Shown here: in pieces, positions 5,925 to 12,412 of the stretch
Layout of the letters: each line of letters begins with the position of its first letter
Position numbering within the stretch: the stretch's first letter is position 1
DNA from: Lachnospiraceae bacterium
GTDB lineage: Bacteria; Bacillota; Clostridia; Lachnospirales; Lachnospiraceae
Reading direction: 5' to 3'
Length of the DNA: 16,300 bases
NCBI GenBank assembly: GCA_021204285.1
Contig: JAJPZP010000014.1
Coordinates: 1-16,300, forward strand
Notes under the pieces: generated by a model
What the model was told of the DNA's origin: nothing
Databases searched by the model: none
Seen by the model: only the letters and a program-made list of their open reading frames with translations
Made by a program: the position numbers and the translations under genes

Positions 5925-7163
5925 TCACTCCGCGAGTCTCGCCCGCACCGACTCAATATCGCTGCTCTCAGCCAGTTCAGCAAAGGCTTCATAAGTTGCA
6001 TCCGGATTATAGGCGCGGATCACGCTCATCAGATCTGTAGCACTGTATGCATTCTCATAGATACTCTGCGTGTAACCGAACAGCTCCACATACTCCTCAT
6101 CGGACGCTGCCGTCCAGTAGCTCTGATACAGACGGAACGCTTCGCCGTCCGGATTGACCAGATCAGCGTCGCCCTCCAGGGCATTGAACATTGCCACGAA
6201 TGCCGGGGCAACCATCGACGCATATTTTCCCTTGATATAGTGCAGCATGCCGTAGCCGTTCGCCGCGATATCATAGTAGGCGTCATAATTCTCCTGAGAG
6301 AAGCAGTCCACGACGCCAATCCGCATAAGAGGCGTATCTTTCTCAATGTCTTCCTTCAGGTCGTCAAACACACTGCTCAGACCTACCGCGGAAAGCAGCG
6401 CGTCGTATTGCTCCATATCAAGAGCCTCAAACAGATTGTCAAGCCCCTCATCCATCTGTACATATCCGGGAGAGATTACAATCGACACATCATCGCGCCC
6501 GGTCTCCACCGTGGTCAGTTCCGTTGCCTGCGCAAGATTTTCAATCGTGTTATCAAAGCTGAGTCCCAGCTCATCCTGAAGCGCCGTTAACATTCCTTCC
6601 ACACGTGTATAGTGCATGTAATTTTCCGCGTTGCCAGCGCCGCCGCTGACAATCAGGAAGCTGAGCGCGTCGTCCGCGATGAAATCCTCCGCCATTCCTT
6701 TTCCGGCATTAAACTCCTCCTCGCTGTCCGGCCCGATGACACCCAGAAACCAGGGATCGTCCTTCACCGCGTCAAACTCCTCATCGCTGATGGAGGAAGA
6801 GCCAAGTACATAGTACATCTCATTTTCCGCGCAGGCTGCGACCTCCGTTTCCAGATCCAGCCCATAGAAGCTGATAATCCCGGAAGCGCCCTCCGCCTTC
6901 GCCTCTTCGATAAACGCAAGGCTGTCTTCGATCGAATTCAGATCATCGGACATGATAAACTCCACCGGGAAGCTCTCCGCAATATAGTCCCGATAGTAAC
7001 TGAAAAACATGTTCATCTCCGGGTCGGTCTGACTGTAAACCTCCACGCCGATCTTATATTTCACATCTCCGTCAGAAGTCTCCTGTGTGGATGCAGAACC
7101 GCCGCAGGCCGCGAGGGACAGTGCGAGCGCGCACACCAGAAGCAGACTCAAAAATTTTCTCAT
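5925..7163 (-). CDS. Type I periplasmic-binding-like lipoprotein
   Basis: A 412-residue predicted surface lipoprotein. The signal peptide ends in the lipobox LAAC with Cys20. The mature part begins YKIGVEVYSQTDPEMNMFF and contains SLAFIEEAKAEGASGIISFY. The later segments FLGVIGPDSEEEFNAGKGMA and FLIVSGGAGNAENYMHYTR resemble type I (sugar/Bmp-like) binding-protein folds. I cannot name the exact family or ligand. I chose the ATG at 7163 because an AGGAGGT lies 6 bases before it and the signal peptide starts there; a longer frame begins at 7190. The start overlaps the stop of the ABC ATPase (ATGA). It is unrelated to the family-5 binding protein of the same operon, so the unit has two different ligand-binding lipoproteins for one permease pair. 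It may bind a second ligand form or act as a sensor or scavenger. Confidence 0.85.
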   Translation of the reverse strand: MRKFLSLLLVCALALSLAACGGSASTQETSDGDVKYKIGVEVYSQTDPEMNMFFSYYRDYIAESFPVEFIMSDDLNSIEDSLAFIEEAKAEGASGIISFYGLDLETEVAACAENEMYYVLGSSSISDEEFDAVKDDPWFLGVIGPDSEEEFNAGKGMAEDFIADDALSFLIVSGGAGNAENYMHYTRVEGMLTALQDELGLSFDNTIENLAQATELTTVETGRDDVSIVISPGYVQMDEGLDNLFEALDMEQYDALLSAVGLSSVFDDLKEDIEKDTPLMRIGVVDCFSQENYDAYYDIAANGYGMLHYIKGKYASMVAPAFVAMFNALEGDADLVNPDGEAFRLYQSYWTAASDEEYVELFGYTQSIYENAYSATDLMSVIRAYNPDATYEAFAELAESSDIESVRARLAE

Positions 7164-8122
7164 CCTTCTACCTCCTGATAAAGGTGGCACGCCACCTGAT
7201 GATTCTCCGCCACATTTTTCAGCGTCGGACGCTCCTTCCTGCAGATCTCCATGCAGCGGTCGCAGCGGTTCTGGAAGGGGCAGCCCACCGGCACGTCGAG
7301 CGGACTCGGAGCCTCGCTGTCGATGCTCTCGATCGGCTTCGAGAAATCCATATTCAGGTCGAAGATCGAGCCGATCAGCGCCTGCGTGTAGGGATGTTTC
7401 GAATCCTCCGCGACGCTGCTCCCCGGCAGCACCTCGACAATATTTCCCAGATACATGACCGCCACCTGGTGCGCAAAGGACTGTACCAGAGCCATATCAT
7501 GGCAGATAAAGCCAAAAGCAATATTCTTTTCCTTCTGGAGCTTCACTAGCAGCTCAATAATATTCTTCTGCACGGACACGTCGAGAGCGCTCGTCGCCTC
7601 GTCGCAAAGAATGATTTCCGGCTCCAGCGTCAGGGCGCGCGCGATACCGACACGCTGTCTCTGACCGCCGCTCATATTATGGGGGTAGCGCGTCGCGAAA
7701 TCTCCGGGCAGCTCCACGAGCTCCAGATATTTCCGTGCCACCTCTTCCTTTTCACTCTTCTTAATACGGTTAAAATTCAGCAGCGGCTCGCAGATAATAT
7801 CCATGATCTTCATCTTCGGATTGAAGGCCGCCGTCGGATCCTGGAACACCATCTGGATGTTCTGCCTGTGCTGCCGCAGCGCCTCGCCCTGCAGGCCGAG
7901 GATGCTCTTCCCGTGGTAGAGAATGTCTCCCTCCGTAGGCGCCTCCAGGGAAATCGCCATGCGCATGAAGGTACTCTTGCCGCAGCCGCTCTCCCCCACG
8001 ATGCCCAGCGTCCTGCCCTTGTAAATGCTCAGGTTGACGTCATTGTTGGCGATCAGAGTCCGTCCTCCGGAAGCCGGATATTTTTTTGTCACATGCTTTG
8101 CTTCCAATATCAACTCAGACAA
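7160..8122 (-). CDS. Dpp/Nik-type ABC transporter ATP-binding protein (DppF-like)
   Basis: A 320-residue ATPase subunit of a peptide/nickel-type importer. Walker A is GESGCGKST (43-51). The signature MSGGQRQRVGIAR, Walker B IILCDEATSALD and the switch His in FICHDMA are all present. The C-terminal oligopeptide/dipeptide (oligo_HPY) extension carries the Cys cluster CPFQNRCDRCMEIC, which in this family can hold an iron-sulfur cluster. A longer frame begins at 8230 inside the previous gene. I chose the TTG at 8122 because GGGAGGT lies 7 bases before it and the domain starts there. The gene overlaps the upstream ATPase by 8 bp and the downstream lipoprotein by 4 bp. It pairs with the other ATPase to power the two permeases. 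Confidence 0.92.
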   Translation of the reverse strand: MSELILEAKHVTKKYPASGGRTLIANNDVNLSIYKGRTLGIVGESGCGKSTFMRMAISLEAPTEGDILYHGKSILGLQGEALRQHRQNIQMVFQDPTAAFNPKMKIMDIICEPLLNFNRIKKSEKEEVARKYLELVELPGDFATRYPHNMSGGQRQRVGIARALTLEPEIILCDEATSALDVSVQKNIIELLVKLQKEKNIAFGFICHDMALVQSFAHQVAVMYLGNIVEVLPGSSVAEDSKHPYTQALIGSIFDLNMDFSKPIESIDSEAPSPLDVPVGCPFQNRCDRCMEICRKERPTLKNVAENHQVACHLYQEVEG

Positions 8123-8903
8123 ATCGATAACCTCCCATCGCGGGAACACTCTCAAACAGGTTCTTTGTGTAAGCGTCCGACGGATGATGCAGGATCTGTT
8201 CCCGGTCTCCCGCATCCACCACACGGCCATTCTTCATAACGATAATCTTGTCCGCCATATAGGCGGCCACACCGATATTGTGCGTCACTACGATAATACT
8301 GGTGTTGTACTGATCGCGCAGCTCCATCATCTGCCGCACAATCTGCGCCTGTGTCGTCACATCCAGCGCGCTCGTCGGCTCGTCGCCCAGCAGGAGCTTC
8401 GGCTGGAAGGTCATCGCCATCGCGATGCCGACACGCTGGCGCATGCCGCCGGAGAGCTGGAAGGGATAGCTGCGCATAATGTTGTCGCCGCTCGGCAGAC
8501 GCATCTTTTCCAGCATCTCCACGCCCTTGTCCCAGGCGTCCTTCTTCGACATTTTCTCATGGGTTCGAATATATTCCACATACTGGGCGCCAATACGGCG
8601 GATCGGATTGATCATCGCACCGGAATCCTGGAAAATCATGGAGATCTCCGTCCCGCGAAGCTGTCTCCATTCCTCCTGCGAATAGCCCAGCAGAGACTTC
8701 CCCTCGAACTGAATGTCTCCTTTACTCACATAACCGCCGCCCGGCAGGCAGCCGAGCACCGCGCGGATCACCGTTGATTTTCCGCTGCCGCTCTCGCCCA
8801 CGATGCTGACGATCTCGCCCTGTTTCATCTCGAGGTTGACGCCTTCCACGGTGGGAGCCGGATTTTTTCCGTATGTAATCGAAACATCCTGTATACTCAG
8901 CAT
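8115..8903 (-). CDS. Dpp/Nik-type ABC transporter ATP-binding protein (DppD/NikD-like, short)
   Basis: A 262-residue ATPase subunit. Walker A GESGSGKST lies at 36-44, the Q-loop Gln at 91, the signature LSGGM at 149-153, Walker B LLLGDE at 169-174 and the switch His at 207. It ends soon after the ATPase core and lacks the oligo_HPY C-terminal extension found in most DppD/OppD proteins of about 320-340 residues. In length it is closer to NikD of nickel importers. The partner ATPase downstream keeps the extension. An AAGGAGG lies 7 bases before the ATG. The gene comes 80 bp after the binding-protein gene, across a stable hairpin. Both ATPases have intact catalytic motifs. Ligand type cannot be decided from the ATPase. 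Confidence 0.92.
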   Translation of the reverse strand: MLSIQDVSITYGKNPAPTVEGVNLEMKQGEIVSIVGESGSGKSTVIRAVLGCLPGGGYVSKGDIQFEGKSLLGYSQEEWRQLRGTEISMIFQDSGAMINPIRRIGAQYVEYIRTHEKMSKKDAWDKGVEMLEKMRLPSGDNIMRSYPFQLSGGMRQRVGIAMAMTFQPKLLLGDEPTSALDVTTQAQIVRQMMELRDQYNTSIIVVTHNIGVAAYMADKIIVMKNGRVVDAGDREQILHHPSDAYTKNLFESVPAMGGYRFV

Positions 8904-8925
8904 CGGATTTCCTCCTTCATACTAC

Positions 8926-8965
8926 CGGGCAGCCGGGGCTTTTTTAAGAAGCCCCGATTTGCCCG
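8926..8965 (-). other. Intercistronic stem-loop between binding protein and ABC ATPase genes
   Basis: CGGGGCTT (8934-8941) pairs with AAGCCCCG (8949-8956), and an outer CGGGC (8926-8930) pairs with GCCCG (8961-8965). On the minus strand no T-tract follows, so it is not a good terminator. It is placed like hairpins that protect the 3' end of abundant binding-protein messages and lower expression of the genes behind. Confidence 0.65.
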
Positions 8966-8982
8966 CACTTCTTGTTCTCAGA

Positions 8983-10596
8983 TTATTCCACCGGAGCCCA
9001 GTCCGTGGTAATCCAGGTGTAATCCAGCGGATACATCTCAACGCCCTGGATCACGCTGTTGTTGTAGGTGATCGAGCTGTTGTAGTAGCCGTGTACGATC
9101 GTCGCCGCGTCGTCGATCAGGATCTGCTGCATCTCGACGTAGAGCTCCGCCTTGCGCGCCTCATCCGTGGAGGTGATCATCTCCTCGTAAGCCGCGTCAT
9201 ACTCTGCGTTGCTGTAATAACCATAGCCGTCAGAGTTCCCGCTGTAGAAGTTACCCAGGAAAGCATCCGGATTGCCGGTCGGCACGATTACGGCATTCGA
9301 GGAAACCATATCGAAATCGCCCGATGTCTGCAGACCAAGAATCGTATCATAATCAAGCACCTGATAATCCACGCCGATGCCGATGCTGTTCAGCACCGTG
9401 GACACAGCCTCCGCAAAGGTCTGCAGCTGGCGGCTCTCAAAGGAATAATACTTGAGGTTGATGTTCTCGCCGTCGATCTCACGCACGCCGTCTCCGTCGG
9501 TATCCACAATGCCGGCGTCGTCAAGCACCTGCTGTGCCTTATCCAGATCATACTCGTAAGGATCGGTCAGCTGGTCGTAGCCATAGTCCATGGAGGACGG
9601 CAGCACGGAGCAGCCCGCGGTGTAGATGCCGCCAATGGTTACATTACACATCGTCTTGTCATCAATCGCGTACTGAATCGCCTGGCGCAGCGCGTCGTTC
9701 GCAAGCTGTCCGTTGAAGTTGAAATAGGTATTGGCAAGACGCCCACCAGCGGTGCTCTCCACCGTGTAAGCAGAATCGTTCTTCAGAGTCTCCAGATCGC
9801 TGGCCGTCGTTACGTTCTCTACCACATCCACGTCGCCGCTCTGAATCGCCATCGCCTTGGTCGTACTGTCGGTCATATAGATTGCGGTGTATCCCTCGTA
9901 AGGAACCTCACCGTTCCAGTAGCTGTCATTTTTCACAAAGGTCTTGGAGGTTGCCTCTACATAGCTGTCCAACACGTATGGACCGGTGCCGATCACAGAA
10001 TCGACCACACCATCTTCATAGGAGTCCACATCGATCACCGCGAAGTACGGATAAGCCAGAATGCCCTTCAGGTTCGTCGTCACGTCTTCGCAGACAACGG
10101 TGATCGTGCCGCTTGCGTCATCTGCCGTGAAGGTCGGATTCGCAAGGTACTGAGACGGAGTAGAGGTGCTGCCCGCCGCTTCCTTCTCATACATCATCTC
10201 CCAGCTGGCGACAACCGCGGAGGCCGTCAGCTCTTTTCCGTTGGAGAAGGGGATGCCGTCACGAATGTGCAGCGTCCAGGTGATATAGTCGTCTGTCGTC
10301 GCCTCATCGCAGAGATTCTCCTGCGCAACCGCATCGATATCAAAGGCGAACAGCGTCTCGCCGACGCCGAAACGAACCAGCGACCAGGCGGAGTTGACAT
10401 TGACCGACGGGTCGATGTACTCGGAGAAATAGTCGCAGCCAAAGGTGAAGGTCGTTCCCCCAGAGCTGCTCGTGCTTGTGCTGCTGTCAGAGCTGCTGGA
10501 ACTGTCGGAACTGCTGGAGCTGCTTCCTCCGCAGGCCACAAGGGACAGAGTCATGGCGGCTGTCAATACCAGCGCCGCAATCTTTTTTGCTTTCAT
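8983..10596 (-). CDS. ABC transporter solute-binding lipoprotein, family 5 (peptide/nickel type)
   Basis: A 537-residue extracellular solute-binding protein (SBP family 5, the DppA/OppA/NikA group). The signal peptide ends in the lipobox LVAC with Cys22. A Ser/Thr-rich linker (about 25-48) follows, then the mature lobe. Family features include LVRFGVGETLFAFD, TWTLHIRDGIPFSNGKELTA (family-5 signature region), GTGPYVLDSYV, and DALRQAIQYAIDDKTM. The GVGETL stretch resembles the metal-associated NikA-like branch as far as I recall, but this is not proof of a metal ligand. AAGGAAGGA lies 8 bases before the ATG. It sits 25 bp after the DppC-like permease, and its position before a stable hairpin suggests higher expression than the ATPases. 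The ligand could be a peptide, a metal-chelator complex or nickel/cobalt. Confidence 0.93.
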   Translation of the reverse strand: MKAKKIAALVLTAAMTLSLVACGGSSSSSSDSSSSSDSSTSTSSSGGTTFTFGCDYFSEYIDPSVNVNSAWSLVRFGVGETLFAFDIDAVAQENLCDEATTDDYITWTLHIRDGIPFSNGKELTASAVVASWEMMYEKEAAGSTSTPSQYLANPTFTADDASGTITVVCEDVTTNLKGILAYPYFAVIDVDSYEDGVVDSVIGTGPYVLDSYVEATSKTFVKNDSYWNGEVPYEGYTAIYMTDSTTKAMAIQSGDVDVVENVTTASDLETLKNDSAYTVESTAGGRLANTYFNFNGQLANDALRQAIQYAIDDKTMCNVTIGGIYTAGCSVLPSSMDYGYDQLTDPYEYDLDKAQQVLDDAGIVDTDGDGVREIDGENINLKYYSFESRQLQTFAEAVSTVLNSIGIGVDYQVLDYDTILGLQTSGDFDMVSSNAVIVPTGNPDAFLGNFYSGNSDGYGYYSNAEYDAAYEEMITSTDEARKAELYVEMQQILIDDAATIVHGYYNSSITYNNSVIQGVEMYPLDYTWITTDWAPVE

Positions 10597-10621
10597 AATA
10601 AAAATCCTTCCTTTCTTTCAT

Positions 10622-11446
10622 TTAGCTTCTGGGGTCGAGCACATCTCTTAAGCTGTCGCCCAGCAGGTTAAATACAACAACCGTGATAAATATTGCGAGA
10701 CCCGGGAAAATCATCAGCCAGGGGGCTGCCGTCATATAAGCGCATCCCTCGTTCAGCATCAGGCCCCACTCCGCTGTCGGCGACTGCGCGCCGAAACCAA
10801 GGAATGAAAGTCCCGCGATCTCCAGCATCATGCTTCCGATATCCGTCGCGCCCGTGATCAGGATCGTAGGCAGCACGTTCGGCAGCATGTGCTTTGTCAG
10901 GATGTAACCGGTCTTCGAACCGGTGAGCTGCGCCGCCGCTATGTAGTCACGGTTCCGTATCTTCAGCACGAGGCTGCGCGAAAGCCTTGCGTACTTCGTC
11001 CAGCTCACAATCGAAATGGCGATAATCGCATTCCGGATATTCGCACCCAGAATACCTGCCACCGCGATGGCCAGCACCATACCCGGGAAAGAGATCATCA
11101 TGTCAGAGATTCGCATGATCACCGCATCCACAATCCCGCCAAAGTATCCAGCGATGATTCCCAGCAACGTACCGATGACTACAATAATCGCCACCAGGAT
11201 CAGCGCGGCGCTCAAGGATGTCCTCGCCCCGTAGATCACGCGGGAAAACAGGTCGCGCCCCATCTTGTCCGTTCCAAACCAGTGCTCCGCGCTGGGCGCC
11301 TGTACCGCGTCGGCAAGTACCGCCTCATAGGGATCATGCGTCGCGATGAACGGTGCGAAAATCGCAGCCAGAATAATCAGGAGCGCCAGCAGGGCAAATA
11401 CGGTAAAACCGGGATTCTTCTTTACAAATTCTTTCAGTTTTTGCAT
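10622..11446 (-). CDS. ABC transporter permease (DppC/NikC-like)
   Basis: A 274-residue inner-membrane permease. The OppC-type N-terminal segment KNPGFTVFALLALLIILAAI forms the first membrane helix. It is followed by the extracellular HWFGTDKMGRDLFSRVIYG motif that is diagnostic for DppC/OppC/NikC proteins. Five more membrane helices follow. The coupling (EAA-like) loop AAQLTGSKTGYILTKHMLPN contacts the ATPases. The C-terminus NLLGDSLRDVLDPRS is typical of the family. The gene starts 4 bp after the TAG of the DppB-like gene, and its ribosome binding site AGAGG overlaps that stop region. It forms a heterodimer with the DppB-like permease. Confidence 0.94.
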   Translation of the reverse strand: MQKLKEFVKKNPGFTVFALLALLIILAAIFAPFIATHDPYEAVLADAVQAPSAEHWFGTDKMGRDLFSRVIYGARTSLSAALILVAIIVVIGTLLGIIAGYFGGIVDAVIMRISDMMISFPGMVLAIAVAGILGANIRNAIIAISIVSWTKYARLSRSLVLKIRNRDYIAAAQLTGSKTGYILTKHMLPNVLPTILITGATDIGSMMLEIAGLSFLGFGAQSPTAEWGLMLNEGCAYMTAAPWLMIFPGLAIFITVVVFNLLGDSLRDVLDPRS

Positions 11447-11450
11447 GGCC

Positions 11451-12389
11451 CTACCTCTTTTCTCTCATTCTGGGGTCCAGGAATCCATAGGAGATGTCCA
11501 CCACCAGATTGATCACCATATAGATCAGGGCAATCCAGAGCACATATCCCTGCACCAGATTGTAGTCCATGGACGTGATTGCGCTCACCGCCAGATTTCC
11601 GAGACCCGGATAGGAGAAAATCACCTCCACGACCGACGTACCGCCGAGCAGCGAACCCATGGACAGACCCAGCATCGTCACCAGCGGAAGCAGTGAATTC
11701 GGCAGCACATGCTTCCAGAGGATCGTGCTCTCCTTGATCCCGCGACAGCGCGCACCCACCACATAGTCCTGGTTCAGCTCCTCGAGAAATGCGGTACGCA
11801 CCTGCCTTGTGTACTTGGACGCCATGGCAAAAGCCAGCGTCACCGTCGGCAAGACCAGCTTCGTCCATCCTTGTCCGGTGGATACCACAGGCAGCCATCC
11901 CAGCTTCACGCAGAACAGAAGCATCAGCAGAAGTCCTACCCAGAAGTTCGGCATCGACACACCCAGGAATGTGAAGCCCCTGACAAAATAATCGATCGGC
12001 CCGCCCTGGTGCGTTGCTGAGAGAATACCCAGCGGAATCGCGATGACCAGCATCAGAACCAGCGAACACAGCGCCAGCTTCAGCGTGGGCCAGAGTCGGG
12101 ACATCATCAGTGTCAGCACCGGCTTGTTGTACGCATAAGAAGTTCCGAAATCTCCATGCAGACATCCGGTCAGCCAGTTCACATACTGCACCAGGAAAGG
12201 CTTGTTGAGTCCCAGAGCCTCTCTGGTCTGATCCATGATCTCCTGGCTGGGGATGGAGCCGCTTGCCGCGTACATGGCCTGCACCGGATCACCAGGCGCA
12301 ATGTAGGTTAAACCGAAGGTCAGGAAGCTGATCCCGAAAAGTACGATGATGATCTGAAGGAGTCTTTTTAAAAGATCACCTTTTTTCAC
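11451..12389 (-). CDS. ABC transporter permease (DppB/NikB-like)
   Basis: A 312-residue inner-membrane permease with about six helices. The first helix is LLQIIIVLFGISFLTFGLTY, followed by the family's APGDPVQAMY and the GDFGTSYAYNKPV region. The coupling loop GARCRGIKESTILWKHVLPN is clear, and the end ISYGFLDPRMREKR is typical. The start codon is GTG at 12389, with GGAGGAGGT 6 bases upstream inside the 23-bp gap after the P-type ATPase gene. The stop is TAG, the only TAG used as a stop by the intact genes here. The short gap to the ATPase gene indicates one shared message. Confidence 0.94.
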   Translation of the reverse strand: MKKGDLLKRLLQIIIVLFGISFLTFGLTYIAPGDPVQAMYAASGSIPSQEIMDQTREALGLNKPFLVQYVNWLTGCLHGDFGTSYAYNKPVLTLMMSRLWPTLKLALCSLVLMLVIAIPLGILSATHQGGPIDYFVRGFTFLGVSMPNFWVGLLLMLLFCVKLGWLPVVSTGQGWTKLVLPTVTLAFAMASKYTRQVRTAFLEELNQDYVVGARCRGIKESTILWKHVLPNSLLPLVTMLGLSMGSLLGGTSVVEVIFSYPGLGNLAVSAITSMDYNLVQGYVLWIALIYMVINLVVDISYGFLDPRMREKR

Positions 12390-12412
12390 CTTATTACCTC
12401 CTCCCTGTCACA

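Noticed and set aside
8803..10671. 622-codon open frame on the plus strand
   Set aside because: It lies opposite the well-supported family-5 binding-protein gene and follows its codon bias. The product is rich in Arg, His and Val with no recognisable domain and no ribosome binding site.
11434..12165. 243-codon frame on the minus strand
   Set aside because: It overlaps the DppB-like permease in another frame. The permease has all family motifs, while this frame has none.
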